From Eubacteriales bacterium (GTDB lineage Bacteria > Bacillota > Clostridia > Lachnospirales > Lachnospiraceae): 61,264 nucleotides of DNA. The notes beneath the pieces are model-generated. The model had not been told where the DNA came from, searched no databases, and saw only the letters and a list, made by a program, of their open reading frames with translations. The stretch spans positions 1 through 61,264 of the forward strand of contig JAUNGT010000016.1 in the NCBI GenBank assembly GCA_030524455.1, read 5' to 3'. The translations under genes and the position numbers were made by a program. How positions within the stretch are numbered: the stretch's first letter is position 1; every line of letters starts with the position of its first letter. This document shows, piece by piece, positions 27,273 to 36,634 of this stretch.

Positions 27273-27400
27273 TGGCATCAGTTCATATTATTTTAATATT
27301 CTTCTCCGGATTTTTATGGTATACTACTAACGGCAGTGTGCCCTGACATCGAACGCAGGCAGAGGAACCGGCGCGCTGATCATACATCCGGAGTATCGAA

Positions 27401-28813
27401 ATGAACATTAATTCCATGATTTTTTTGACGGTCTTTTTGCCGGTGATTTTTGCGGCGGACAGACTGTGCGCGCGCAAAACGGCCCTGAAAAATATCCTGC
27501 TGATGCTGGCAAGCCTGGCGTTTTACGCCTGGGGCGAGCCGGTTTATATTTTGCTGCTGCTTGTTTCCATCGCGATAAATTACGGGATCGGGCTGATCCT
27601 GGGGCGCATGGGGCAGGGGAGCGCAGGCGCGCGGGTGACGCTGGCGGCAGGTGTGGCGGCCAATCTTCTGATCCTGGGCTATTACAAATATTTTGATTTT
27701 TTCCTGCGGATTCTGAACCGGCTGACCGGCAGTGAATTTGAGATGCGGAACATTCCGCTGCCCATCGGGATTTCCTTTTTTACCTTCGGGGCCATCGCCT
27801 ACCTGGCGGATCTTTACCGGGGACATTACCGGGCGGAGGTCAATCCGGTGAACATGGCGCTGTATCTGTCCTTCTTCCCGAAAATGTCGGTGGGACCGAT
27901 TGCGCGGTATCAGGATTTCGGGCCGCAGCTGCGGCAGCGAAAGGAGACGGTGGAAAAGACGGCGGAGGGAATCCGCCGGTTCTGTTACGGCCTCGCCAAA
28001 AAGATGCTGATCGCCAATATCGTGGGGGCCAGCGTGGACAAGATTTACGCCCAGGATATCGGAAATGTGACCGGGGCCATGGTGTGGTGCGCGGCGCTTC
28101 TGTATACGCTGCAGATTTATTATGATTTTTCGGGCTTTTCCGATATGGCGATCGGCCTTGGCAAGATGTTCGGCTTTGATATTTGTGAAAACTTTAACTA
28201 TCCCTATCTGTCCGGCTCCGTGCAGGAGTTCTGGCGCAGGTGGCATATTTCCCTGAGCAGCTGGTTCCGGGACTATCTTTACATTCCGCTGGGAGGAAAC
28301 CGGAAGGGAAGGGTGCGCACCTATGTGAATCTGGGGATTGTGTTTTTGGCCACCGGCCTGTGGCACGGTGCGACCACGGCCTTTGTGGCCTGGGGCGCGA
28401 TGCACGGCTTTTTCATGATTTTGGAGCGGGTGGGCTTTAAGAAGGTTCTGGACAGAATCGGGGTTCTCCGCTATGCTTACACCGGGCTGGTGGTGGTGTT
28501 TGGCTGGGTGATTTTCCGGGTGGCGAACCTGCGGCCGGCCCTGCAGTACCTGCAGCGGATGCTTGCGCCCTGGCGTTATACCGAGAGTACATACGCGCTT
28601 CGGGAGCTGGTGAGCAACCGCTGCATTGTGACGGCGGTGGCGGGCGTTTTGGCGATGGGAATTGTCCAGGCGGCGATAAAGCGGTTTTGCCCGGCGGCGC
28701 AGAGGCTAAAAGGCGGCATCGCAGAGCTTGTCTGGTGTATGCTCCTGCTGGGGGCGTCCATTTTACTGTTGGTCAACGGGACATACAGCCCCGCGATTTA
28801 TCTGAATTTCTGA
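27401..28813 (+). CDS. MBOAT-family membrane O-acyltransferase (AlgI/DltB-like)
   Basis: This 470-residue polytopic protein has about ten hydrophobic segments and the MBOAT signatures. These are the QIYYDFSGFSDMAIGLGKMFG segment, the NFNYPYLSGSVQEFWRRWH motif, LSSWFRDYLYIPLGGN, and the conserved histidine in GLWHGATTAF (about H322). MBOAT proteins move acyl groups across the membrane for modification of exported polysaccharides, teichoic acids or peptidoglycan. The next gene, 12 bp downstream, encodes an AlgX/AlgJ-like partner, which is the usual bacterial O-acetylation pair. No clear ribosome site precedes the ATG at 27401, and some upstream sequence may be a leader. Confidence 0.92.
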   Translation: MNINSMIFLTVFLPVIFAADRLCARKTALKNILLMLASLAFYAWGEPVYILLLLVSIAINYGIGLILGRMGQGSAGARVTLAAGVAANLLILGYYKYFDFFLRILNRLTGSEFEMRNIPLPIGISFFTFGAIAYLADLYRGHYRAEVNPVNMALYLSFFPKMSVGPIARYQDFGPQLRQRKETVEKTAEGIRRFCYGLAKKMLIANIVGASVDKIYAQDIGNVTGAMVWCAALLYTLQIYYDFSGFSDMAIGLGKMFGFDICENFNYPYLSGSVQEFWRRWHISLSSWFRDYLYIPLGGNRKGRVRTYVNLGIVFLATGLWHGATTAFVAWGAMHGFFMILERVGFKKVLDRIGVLRYAYTGLVVVFGWVIFRVANLRPALQYLQRMLAPWRYTESTYALRELVSNRCIVTAVAGVLAMGIVQAAIKRFCPAAQRLKGGIAELVWCMLLLGASILLLVNGTYSPAIYLNF

Positions 28814-28825
28814 CGGAGAGAGCTT

Positions 28826-29929
28826 ATGAAGAAAAAAACGGCGGCCGCGTGGCTGATTGTCTTTGCCCTGGTGCTTTTGCTGCCGGGGGCGGTGTGGGCG
28901 GTGGCGAAGGAGCGTTTTCAAACCGAGGCCACGGAAAATACGGTTTCCACGCAGCTTCCCAGGCTGAAGGCGGACAACTACAGGGAATATACGGAGCTGG
29001 TGGAGACGGCCTTTGACGCGGCGGTGCCCTTTCGCAGCCAGCTGATCAGCCTGTCCAGCCTGGCGGATCTGCGGCTTTTTCGGGAAAAATCCATCAACGA
29101 CAAGGTGGTTGTGGGCAGCGATGACTGGCTGTTTTACAGCATGGAAAGCAACATCGACGATTATAAGGGAACCAATCTTTTCACGGAGGGAGAGCTGGCC
29201 CGGATTGGGGCAGGCCTGACGGAATCCGCCCGGTGGCTGGCGGAGCGGGACTGTGAGTTCGTGCTTTTCATCGCGCCCAACAAGGAGACGATTTACGGGG
29301 AGCAGGCGCTTCCTTCCTATTATAAAAAAGGGGAGCAGACGCGGGCAGAGCAGCTTGTCTCCTACCTGAAGGAAAACACGAATCTGCGGGTGGTGTATCC
29401 GGAGGAGGAGATGAAGGCCTACCGGGATCAGTATCCCCTGTACTGGCATTATGACACGCATTGGAACGCGGGCGGCGGCTATATCGGAGCGCGGGCGCTT
29501 CTGGCGGAGTTGGGCGTGGAGCTTCCGCCGGTGGAGGACGTGACCTACACGCCGGATGTTTTTTCCGGCTACGATCTGGCGCGGATGATGAATCTGCAGG
29601 ATTATTATGAAAAAGAGATGCCCGCGGATGTCAACTACATCGTGACGGGCTATGCCGGAAACAACCTGCAGGCGGTGTCCATCGACGACGCCACGGCGCT
29701 GGTGTATCACTCCGACGCGCCGGATACCCGAAAGCTGTTCATGGTGCGGGACTCCTTTGCGGGAGGCATGGCGGGGCCGGTGGCCTCCAGCTTTGCGGAC
29801 AGCTACATGGCACATTGGAACGGATTTTTTGAGCAGAGCCAGGTGGAGGAGCAGCAGCCGGATATTTTCGTGCTGGAGCTGGTGGAGCGCCGGCTGGATT
29901 ATCTGCTGACCTTCGGCCTGTCGGACTGA
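28826..29929 (+). CDS. DHHW/AlgX-like SGNH protein, O-acetylation partner
   Basis: This 367-residue protein has a signal-anchor helix (about 6-25: AAAWLIVFALVLLLPGAVW) and faces outward. The domain has VGSDDWLFYS, FIAPNKETIYGE and the diagnostic WHYDTHWNAGGGY (Asp and His near 210-212), then MVRDSFAGGM near the C-terminus with the likely nucleophilic serine. These match the AlgJ/AlgX DHHW family, whose Ser-His-Asp triad transfers acetyl groups from the MBOAT protein to a polymer. It starts behind GGAGAG and directly follows the MBOAT gene. The acceptor polymer is not evident. Confidence 0.88.
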   Translation: MKKKTAAAWLIVFALVLLLPGAVWAVAKERFQTEATENTVSTQLPRLKADNYREYTELVETAFDAAVPFRSQLISLSSLADLRLFREKSINDKVVVGSDDWLFYSMESNIDDYKGTNLFTEGELARIGAGLTESARWLAERDCEFVLFIAPNKETIYGEQALPSYYKKGEQTRAEQLVSYLKENTNLRVVYPEEEMKAYRDQYPLYWHYDTHWNAGGGYIGARALLAELGVELPPVEDVTYTPDVFSGYDLARMMNLQDYYEKEMPADVNYIVTGYAGNNLQAVSIDDATALVYHSDAPDTRKLFMVRDSFAGGMAGPVASSFADSYMAHWNGFFEQSQVEEQQPDIFVLELVERRLDYLLTFGLSD

Positions 29930-29945
29930 AAGAGGCGGAGAGCAT

Positions 29946-31592
29946 ATGGGAACGCAGAACAACAAAAGCAGCTCCTTCGTAAAGCAGGCCGGTATCCTGG
30001 CGGCAGCGGGCATTATCTGCCGCATCATCGGCCTTTTATACAGAAGCCCCCTGACCGCCATCATCGGGGAGACCGGGAACGGCTACTATGCGCCGGCGTA
30101 CCGGTACTATCAGATGATCCTGCTGATTTCCTCCTACAGCATCCCGGCGGCCATCTCCAAGGTGATCTCCCAGCGTCTGGCTGTACACCAGTATAAGAAT
30201 GCGCAGCGTATTTTCCACTGCGCGATCCTCTATGTGGTGGTTGTGGGCGGGCTTGCCAGCCTGTTCGCCTTTTTCGGGGCGGATTTTCTGATTCCCGGGC
30301 GCGCGGCCATGGTACTGCGGACCCTGGCGCCCACCATTTTTTTCTCCGGCCTTCTGGGCGTGCTGCGCGGCTACTTCCAGGCGAACCGGAGCATGGTGCA
30401 GACCTCGGTATCCCAGATCCTGGAGCAGATCCTGCACGCGGCGATGAGCATGTTCGCGGCCTGGGCGCTGATGCAGATGTTTATTGACACGGACGATCTG
30501 ACCCGTTCGGCCTGGGGCGCGGTGGGAAGCGCGGTGGGCATCGGCTTTGGCGTGCTGGCTGCGCTGGCCTTCATGCTGATGATTTACCGGATGAACCGGA
30601 AGCTGATCCGCCGCCGTCTGGAGCGGGACCGCTCCGCAAACCTTCTGGAGACGAAGGAAATTTTCAGAATCATCCTGTTTATGGTGACGCCGGTGCTTTT
30701 GAGTACCTTCGCATACAATGCCAGCGCCCTGATCAACCAGACGCTGTATCTGAACCTGATGCAGTCGGTGCACGGCGCGGCCTACGACGATATCACGGTG
30801 ATCAACGGTATCTACGACACGGAGGCCGTGGGGCTTTCCAACATCCCCATCGCCATCGCTTCCGCCATGGCCTCGGCCATTCTTCCGAGCATCGCGGGAA
30901 GCTTTGAGAGCAAAAACAAAAAGGATGTGCGGCACAAGATCAGCGTGGCGATCAAGACGATTATGTTTATCGCCATCCCTTCTGCGATTGGGATGATGGT
31001 GCTCTCACGGCCCATCGTCTGGCTTCTGTACAACACCAACGAGGACAGCATTACGCTGGGCGGCCAGCTGCTGGCCATGCTGGGGCCGAGCATTGTCTTT
31101 TATTCGCTGTCCACCCTCAGCAATTCCATGCTGCAGGCGGTGGGAAAGGCCACCAGGCCTGTGACGAACGCGGTGATCGCCCTGGCGGTGCAGACAGCCG
31201 TTGCCGGTGTGCTGCTGGGCTTTACGGAGCTGGGGATTTACAGCCTGCCCATCGCGGTCACGGTGTACTCCTTCCTGATGTGCCTGCTGAACGGGATTGC
31301 CGTGCGCAAGGCGGTGGGCTATAAGCAGGAGGTGGTGACAACCTTCCTTCTGCCGTTTTGGGCTTCCCTGATCATGGGCGTTGTGGTGGCCGGCGTATAC
31401 TATGGGCTGACCTGGCTTCTTCCCCGGGGCGCCCTCGGCAACGCGCTGGGGATCCTGGCGTCGGTGGCGCTGGGAGCTCTGGTCTATTTCGCGGCAGCCT
31501 TAAAGCTGGGCGTGATGAAGAGAAAGGAGCTTCTGTCGATGCCCGGCGGCGGCTCCATTGTGAGGATGGCGGATAAGTTGAGATTGCTGTAG
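29946..31592 (+). CDS. MurJ/SpoVB-like polysaccharide flippase (MOP superfamily)
   Basis: This 548-residue protein has about 14 transmembrane segments and starts at ATG 29946, 16 bp after the DHHW gene, behind AAAGAGGCGGAGAG. The N-terminal VKQAGILAAAGIICRIIGLLY segment, the YRYYQMILLISSYSIPAAISK region and the GRPIVWLLY-like turns are typical of the stage V sporulation protein B/MurJ branch of the MOP superfamily. Members flip lipid-linked wall precursors or glycans. Its presence after an acetylation pair and before a wall hydrolase suggests this cluster serves cell-envelope assembly. Whether it is the housekeeping MurJ or a sporulation paralogue cannot be told from sequence alone. Confidence 0.88.
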   Translation: MGTQNNKSSSFVKQAGILAAAGIICRIIGLLYRSPLTAIIGETGNGYYAPAYRYYQMILLISSYSIPAAISKVISQRLAVHQYKNAQRIFHCAILYVVVVGGLASLFAFFGADFLIPGRAAMVLRTLAPTIFFSGLLGVLRGYFQANRSMVQTSVSQILEQILHAAMSMFAAWALMQMFIDTDDLTRSAWGAVGSAVGIGFGVLAALAFMLMIYRMNRKLIRRRLERDRSANLLETKEIFRIILFMVTPVLLSTFAYNASALINQTLYLNLMQSVHGAAYDDITVINGIYDTEAVGLSNIPIAIASAMASAILPSIAGSFESKNKKDVRHKISVAIKTIMFIAIPSAIGMMVLSRPIVWLLYNTNEDSITLGGQLLAMLGPSIVFYSLSTLSNSMLQAVGKATRPVTNAVIALAVQTAVAGVLLGFTELGIYSLPIAVTVYSFLMCLLNGIAVRKAVGYKQEVVTTFLLPFWASLIMGVVVAGVYYGLTWLLPRGALGNALGILASVALGALVYFAAALKLGVMKRKELLSMPGGGSIVRMADKLRLL

Positions 31593-31643
31593 CCGGATCG
31601 GCCGGGCAGGCCGGCCGGCGGCAGACGGGAGAAGGACGAAGAT

Positions 31644-32948
31644 ATGTGCAGAAAATACAAGACTATGCTGGCCTTTGCCCTGGCGGTTTTGATGGCGCTG
31701 CAGCCGATGGCCGCTGCGGCCAAGACCCGCGAGGAGATTCAGCAGGAGCGTGAGCAGAAAAAAAACGAACAGAAAAACACGCAGAGTCAGTATAAGGAAA
31801 GTCAGGGGAAACTGAGCGATCTGCAGGAGGAGCAGGACGTGCTGCAGGAGGAGATCGACGAGCTGGATTCCCAGCTGGTGGAGGTGCTCGCCAGCGTCAG
31901 CCTGATGGAGGATCAGATCGCAGACACGGAGACACAGATCGAAAAGGCCCAGGAGGACTACGACGCGGCGAAGGCCCAGGAGGATGCCCAGTACCAGGCC
32001 ATGAAAAAGCGGATCCGCTACCTGTACAAAAAAGGGGAAACCAGCTATGTGGAGATTCTGGTTAAGGCCTCGAGCTGGAACGATATGCTCAATCAGGCCT
32101 CCTATGTGGAGAAGCTGTACGAGTACGACCGGCAGATGCTGGAGCGCTATATCCTGATTAAGGAGGAGGTCGCTCAGAAAAAGAACGATCTGGAGGATAA
32201 AAAGAGCGATTTGGAGGCGCAGAAGTACGAGCTGCAGGAGGAGCAGGCCTCCATGCAGGAAATGCTGGACGAGAAAAAGGCGGCCTCCAGCGATTATGAG
32301 GTACAGATCGCAAAGGCGCGCCAGGAGGCGGCGACCTATAAGGCGCTGATCAAGCAGCAGAACGCGGAAATCGCCCAGCTGGATGAGGAGGAAAACGCCA
32401 TTATCCGGGCGGAGGAGGAGCGCAGGAAGGCCGAGGAGGCAGCCCGCGCGGCGGCGGAGAAGGCGGCAAAGGAGGCCAAAGAAGCGCAGGAGGGAAAAAA
32501 GAGCACCGATTCCTCCGGCGCCTCCGAAAGCAGCTCCTCCAAATCCAAGGAGACTGTGACAGCCTCCTCCGGCGGGCTGCAGAGCGTGCCGCCCGCCAGC
32601 GGCTCCAGCGGCAGCGATATTGCGGCCTACGCCTGCCAGTTTGTGGGCAACCCCTATGTGTCGGGCGGGACCAGCCTGACCAACGGGGCGGACTGCTCCG
32701 GCTTTATCTGGGCAGTGTATAAGCAGTATGGCTACAGCCTGCCCCGCAATTCCACCGGACAGCGAAGCGCGGGCAGGGAGGTCTCCTACGAGGAGGCCCG
32801 GCCGGGGGATATCATCTGCTACGCCGGTCATGTGGCCCTCTACCTGGGCGGCGGAAGGATAGTCCACGCCAGCACGGCGCGCACGGGCATCAAGTACGGC
32901 TACGCCAATTACCGGCCGATTCTGACGGTGCGCCGCATCGTGGGTTAA
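31644..32948 (+). CDS. Secreted NlpC/P60 endopeptidase with coiled-coil (CwlO-like)
   Basis: This 434-residue secreted wall hydrolase has a signal peptide at about 1-27 (ending near AAAAKT). A long coiled coil (about 28-260), rich in Glu, Gln and Lys, carries the RIRYLYKKGETSYVEILVKA motif of CwlO-type proteins. A Ser-rich linker (about 285-325) leads to a C-terminal NlpC/P60 domain. The catalytic triad is C351 (GADCSGF), H396 (YAGHVALYL) and a histidine near 408 (IVHAST). It cleaves gamma-D-Glu to diamino-acid bonds in stem peptides. The coiled coil in CwlO-like enzymes is controlled by FtsEX; a partner is not seen here. RBS GGAGAAGGA precedes the start. Confidence 0.93.
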   Translation: MCRKYKTMLAFALAVLMALQPMAAAAKTREEIQQEREQKKNEQKNTQSQYKESQGKLSDLQEEQDVLQEEIDELDSQLVEVLASVSLMEDQIADTETQIEKAQEDYDAAKAQEDAQYQAMKKRIRYLYKKGETSYVEILVKASSWNDMLNQASYVEKLYEYDRQMLERYILIKEEVAQKKNDLEDKKSDLEAQKYELQEEQASMQEMLDEKKAASSDYEVQIAKARQEAATYKALIKQQNAEIAQLDEEENAIIRAEEERRKAEEAARAAAEKAAKEAKEAQEGKKSTDSSGASESSSSKSKETVTASSGGLQSVPPASGSSGSDIAAYACQFVGNPYVSGGTSLTNGADCSGFIWAVYKQYGYSLPRNSTGQRSAGREVSYEEARPGDIICYAGHVALYLGGGRIVHASTARTGIKYGYANYRPILTVRRIVG

Positions 32949-32961
32949 AAGGATTCCATGA

Positions 32962-33012
32962 AAAAATCTCCCTCCGGGAAGTTCCGTTTCGGATTCCCGG
33001 AGGGAGATTTTT
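32962..33012. terminator. Bidirectional terminator between NlpC/P60 gene and prs
   Basis: A long perfect stem, AAAAATCTCCCTCCGGGAA with its complement at 32994-33012, has A and T runs at both ends, so it can stop transcription from both convergent genes. Confidence 0.92.
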
Positions 33013-33016
33013 ATGT

Positions 33017-34216
33017 TCAGTCGTCGATATCGGGCAGATCGCCCTTCTTGTATTTGGCAACGGCCGCCTGGATCTTGTCGTTGGGATCCAGCAGGTCGCT
33101 GATGGAGGTGTCGTGGTTTAAGGTGTCCACCAGGTAAGCCACATATTTGCTCATGTCGCAGTTGACGTACCATTCCCGCTCCAGAAGCTCCTTGGGCTGA
33201 TAGATCAGGTTGGTGGTCAGCACCCGGTCAAAGGTGCCGCTGGCATAGGCCTTGTCGAATTTGTCCAGCCCGCTGGTGAACAGGCCGAAGGTGGTGCAGA
33301 TGAAAATCTTGCGGGCGCCGCGCTGTTTGATGGCCGCTGCCACCTCCAGAACGCTCTCGCCGGAGGAGATCATGTCGTCCACAATGATCATGTCCTTGTC
33401 CTCCACGCTGGTGCCCAGAAACTCGTGCGCCACGATGGGGTTGCGCCCGTTCACGACTCTGGTGTAGTCGCGGCGCTTGTAGAACATACCCATGTCCAGA
33501 CCAAGCACATTCGCCATGTAGATGGCGCGGGTCATGCCGCCCTCATCCGGGCTGATGACCATCATGTGGTCGGAATCAATCTGGAGATTGTGGTCGGTGC
33601 GCATCAGGTTTTTGATGAACTGATAGGTGGCCTGCACCGTCTCGAAGCCGTTTAACGGGATCGAGTTCTGCACCCGGGGATCGTGGGCGTCAAAGGTGAT
33701 GATATTGTCCACGCCCATCTTCACCAGCTCCTGCAGCGCGATGGCGCAGTCTAAAGACTCGCGGGAGGTGCGCTTGTGCTGGCGGCTTTCATACAAAAAC
33801 GGCATGATTACGGTGATCCGGCGGGCCTTGCCTCCCACCGCGGCGATGATGCGCTTTAAATCCTGATAATGGTCGTCCGGGGACATGTGGTTCTCATGTC
33901 CGCAGAGGGAATAGGTCTGGCTGTAGTTGGTCACGTCCACCAGCAGGTACAGGTCGATGCCGCGGACGGATTCCAGGATCATGCCCTTTGCCTCGCCGGA
34001 GCCAAAGCGCGGGATCTTGCTCTTTAAAATGTAGGAATTCCTCTGGTAACCGGAAAAGGCGAGACTGTCCTTATGCTCGCTCTCGCGCTGCGTGCGCCAC
34101 CGCACAAGATAATCGTTCACCCGTTCCGCAAGGTCCTCGCAGCCTTTTAAGGGGATAATGCCAAGGGAGCCCACTGGGATAGTCTCCAGATTTCTTGTTT
34201 CTTCACGTTCCGTCAT
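33017..34216 (-). CDS. prs: Ribose-phosphate pyrophosphokinase (PRPP synthetase)
   Basis: This 399-residue enzyme makes PRPP from ribose 5-phosphate and ATP for nucleotide, His and Trp synthesis. It is longer than the classical form of about 315 residues, with an N-terminal extension. Key parts are present: RRITVIMPFLYESRQHKRTSRES, FDAHDPRVQNSIP, the SPDEGGMTRA segment and the PRPP-binding loop MIIVDDMISSGESVLE. The variant sequence, including SRQHKR in place of ARQDRK, matches a divergent subgroup frequent in Clostridia. It starts behind AGAGAGGAA. It is 50 bp downstream of the helicase-loader gene on the same strand, probably in one operon. Confidence 0.92.
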   Translation of the reverse strand: MTEREETRNLETIPVGSLGIIPLKGCEDLAERVNDYLVRWRTQRESEHKDSLAFSGYQRNSYILKSKIPRFGSGEAKGMILESVRGIDLYLLVDVTNYSQTYSLCGHENHMSPDDHYQDLKRIIAAVGGKARRITVIMPFLYESRQHKRTSRESLDCAIALQELVKMGVDNIITFDAHDPRVQNSIPLNGFETVQATYQFIKNLMRTDHNLQIDSDHMMVISPDEGGMTRAIYMANVLGLDMGMFYKRRDYTRVVNGRNPIVAHEFLGTSVEDKDMIIVDDMISSGESVLEVAAAIKQRGARKIFICTTFGLFTSGLDKFDKAYASGTFDRVLTTNLIYQPKELLEREWYVNCDMSKYVAYLVDTLNHDTSISDLLDPNDKIQAAVAKYKKGDLPDIDD

Positions 34217-34266
34217 GGAAGTTCCTCTCTTTCTGGTAAATCGGTGTTGTCAGACGGCGCAGCGCT

Positions 34267-35238
34267 TCAGGGAGCGACGCGCGCCACCTTTTTGTACATG
34301 CGGATGTCCGGCCCCGTAAGCTTGCAGAATTCAAAATTGCTGGCAATCCTGGAAAAAATACGGTCCTGATATCGGTTCCGGCAATCCTCCAGGGAGAGAT
34401 TGGTCGAAATGATAATGGACTTCTGCCGGAGCAGCCGCTCGTTTAAACAGGTAAAAAAGTGGGAGAGAGTCAGGGCGGTAGCCGTCTCTGTCCCGAGGTC
34501 GTCAATTACAAGCAGATCGCAGCCGTAAAGGTCGGCGCAGAGGGAGGAAAGCTCATCCCGGGCCTTGTAATTGAAGGAATTGCGGGAAAGAAGGTCAAAT
34601 AGGCTGGCGGCGCTGAAATAAAGCACGGAGCAGCCCATCTCGATACATTCCCGCGCGATACAATTGGAAAGGAATGTTTTTCCCGTACCTACTGTACCAT
34701 AAAAAAACAGATTTTGGTAGTTTGATTTAAAATTCGTGGAAAAATTTTTACATTTTTCAACGGCCTGCCGGTAGGCAGTCAGAGCGTCTCCCTCGAAATA
34801 GGAGTAGGAGAGGGTGCTGAAATTTTCTTTTTCCAGCATGCGCTTTAAATTGGACTGCTCGTAAAGGAGGGCAATCTCCGCCTGCCGGAAGCAGTGGCAT
34901 TTCTGACCGTTGACATAGCCGGTGTCGCGGCAGTCGGGGCAGTCGTAGACCGGCTTTAAAAAATCGGCCGGATAGCCGTTTTTGGTCAGAAGGTCGGCCC
35001 GTTTGCCGGCCAGCGTGCGGAGCTCCTGCTTTAGCCGCTCCAGCGCCCGCTGGTCCCCGGCCAGCATCTTTTTCCCCTGGGCCACGGAGACGCTGGCCAC
35101 AGACTCGTCCAGGGCCTGATAGCCGGCCACCGTGTCGTAGATGTGGCGCAGCCGCTGCTCCCGCAGGTGACGGTTGCGGGTCTGGCGCTCTTCGTACTGC
35201 CGCATGATGGAGTTGTATTGGGAAACTGTCAGTGCCAC
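34267..35238 (-). CDS. DnaC/DnaI-like helicase loader ATPase
   Basis: This protein of about 323 residues is an AAA+ ATPase. I prefer GTG 35238 (7-8 bases after AAGGAG) over ATG 35244, which is one base from that site. A helical N-terminus is followed by a zinc ribbon (CPDCRDTGYVNGQKCHC) and then the IstB/DnaC-like AAA+ core. The core has Walker A GTVGTGKTF, Walker B LLVIDDLGTE, sensor-1 SIIISTNLS and an arginine-bearing RIFSRIASNFEF. Such proteins load the replicative helicase, DnaB, which is encoded at 45398. It lies immediately after dnaD, forming a primosome unit, and 5 bp separate the two. Confidence 0.9.
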   Translation of the reverse strand: MALTVSQYNSIMRQYEERQTRNRHLREQRLRHIYDTVAGYQALDESVASVSVAQGKKMLAGDQRALERLKQELRTLAGKRADLLTKNGYPADFLKPVYDCPDCRDTGYVNGQKCHCFRQAEIALLYEQSNLKRMLEKENFSTLSYSYFEGDALTAYRQAVEKCKNFSTNFKSNYQNLFFYGTVGTGKTFLSNCIARECIEMGCSVLYFSAASLFDLLSRNSFNYKARDELSSLCADLYGCDLLVIDDLGTETATALTLSHFFTCLNERLLRQKSIIISTNLSLEDCRNRYQDRIFSRIASNFEFCKLTGPDIRMYKKVARVAP

Positions 35239-35249
35239 TTTCATTCTCC

Positions 35250-36383
35250 TTACTTCAAAAGAGCCTCCTCCAGCGCGTCAAAGTCGTAGCTGGAATGCAT
35301 GAAACGGTTGTATTCGGCGGTGGAGCCTGTCCGCGCAGGGCGGGCGTTTTTCTCCTTCTGGAAGGAGCTGTCCAGGCCGGCGATGTCGGACACATGGTGC
35401 ACGCCCGCCTTGTACCAGGCGGAGAGGATGCTGTCCGCATAGGCAAAGCGGTGTCGGTCCGTCGCCAGAACCGTGCGGCTGCAGGCCTCCAGGATCACCT
35501 CCAGCTCAAAGCCGTAATCCTGCGTCCAGCGCCGGATGTAGGAGAGCTCGCTGCGGGCGGGGGCGCTTGTTTTGCCCAGGGCGTTCATGATCGAGTAAAC
35601 CGTCCTGTCATAGCGGGACACATGCCCCTCCGCCTCGGCGGGGGTGGTCACGCCGGACTCCGCCCAGCCGATGGCAACCTTCTCGATATAGCGGAAATCC
35701 TTCTTGCCGCGCTCCACACAGTACTGCAGCAGATAATCGATCAGATCGTCGGAAAAGTGCAGCCGGTCGGTGAAAAACAGGATGGACTTCATATCCGAGG
35801 GGGTCAGGGTGCGGCCCAGGTATTGCTCCGCCACAAAAATAAGCTGGGCGGTATTTTCCTGCTGCCGGAAGCTCTTGAGCTCGTCCAGCGTGTAGGCGGG
35901 CTTTTCAAAGCTGTCCGGTAAATCCAGCGCCTGGCGGGAAAGCAGCCTGACCCGGGAGGGGGATGCGCCGTCCGGCTCCTCCGGCTGCTTTTCGCTGTGG
36001 GAAGCAGAGAGATCCACCGTGATCTCCTCCGCTTTGTCCGGAAGGGCTAAGCCGTCCGCCGTCTGCCTGTCCGCCGTCTCCTGCCCGGAAACGCAAAAGG
36101 GAAGCAGCCGGATCTGGGACAGGGTGCGGTCCGGCGCAAGCGTCAGGGCCACGATCCCGCGCTTCTCCCAGTAGCAGAGGGCACGCAGGATATCCTTCTC
36201 TGTGTGGTTGAACCGGTCAGCCATGTCGGAGACGCTCACCGGCTCGCCGGACTGAAGCATACGCACTAAAAAAAGATACACCTTCAGCTGTGCATCATTG
36301 GCGTCCTTCATATATTCATCGATAAAAATATTGGAGAGGACGGTTGTGCCCGTTCCTCCTCCGCTTAAAAGAATATGCCCCAT
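35250..36383 (-). CDS. DnaD-domain primosome protein
   Basis: This 377-residue protein starts at ATG 36383 behind AGGTGG. The N-terminal winged helix (about 15-90: FIDEYMKDANDAQLKVYLFL, VSVSDMADRFNHTEKDILRAL) and C-terminal DnaB_2/DnaD helical domain (about 190-330, with YLGRTLTPSDMKSILFF and the SIMNALGKT and WYKAGVH segments) are clear. A variable linker joins them, and the C-terminus ends with a short NRFMHSSYDFDALEEALL tail of the kind seen in DnaD-like proteins. It acts with DnaA in origin remodelling and helicase loading. Its promoter region carries tandem DnaA-box-like sequences. Confidence 0.9.
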   Translation of the reverse strand: MGHILLSGGGTGTTVLSNIFIDEYMKDANDAQLKVYLFLVRMLQSGEPVSVSDMADRFNHTEKDILRALCYWEKRGIVALTLAPDRTLSQIRLLPFCVSGQETADRQTADGLALPDKAEEITVDLSASHSEKQPEEPDGASPSRVRLLSRQALDLPDSFEKPAYTLDELKSFRQQENTAQLIFVAEQYLGRTLTPSDMKSILFFTDRLHFSDDLIDYLLQYCVERGKKDFRYIEKVAIGWAESGVTTPAEAEGHVSRYDRTVYSIMNALGKTSAPARSELSYIRRWTQDYGFELEVILEACSRTVLATDRHRFAYADSILSAWYKAGVHHVSDIAGLDSSFQKEKNARPARTGSTAEYNRFMHSSYDFDALEEALLK

Positions 36384-36507
36384 ATTTCCACCTGCGATTC
36401 CGCTCTGTCAGCCGTCTAAGTCATCGTGCCTTATTCTAACATAAGGAATCCGAAAAGGGAACAGGCAATTTTGCCCCGGCTTTCGGCGGCGTTTCCACCG
36501 CGAAAAA

Positions 36508-36633
36508 TGTGGAAAATGTGGAAATTGTGTAAAAGTCTGCGGAAACGGCCTGGAATCGGATGCTGTGCGATAAAAAATATCCACATCCGGCGGGGAAAGT
36601 TTTCCACCGCCAAAATGTGGATAATGTGGATAA
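36508..36633. promoter_or_regulatory. Tandem DnaA-box cluster upstream of dnaD
   Basis: TGTGGATAA, the exact reverse of the TTATCCACA consensus, occurs twice back to back (36616-36624, 36625-36633). Three abutting related 9-mers, TGTGGAAAA, TGTGGAAAT and TGTGTAAAA, fill 36508-36534. ATATCCACA (36577-36585) faces the other way. TTATCAACA (36688-36696) lies just inside murC. The cluster fills the 251-bp gap between dnaD and murC and is otherwise gene-free. Confidence 0.7.
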
Positions 36634-36634
36634 G

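Noticed and set aside
31500..33173. 557-codon minus-strand frame opposite the NlpC/P60 gene
   Set aside because: Antisense of a clear coiled-coil hydrolase; leucine-rich low-complexity product.
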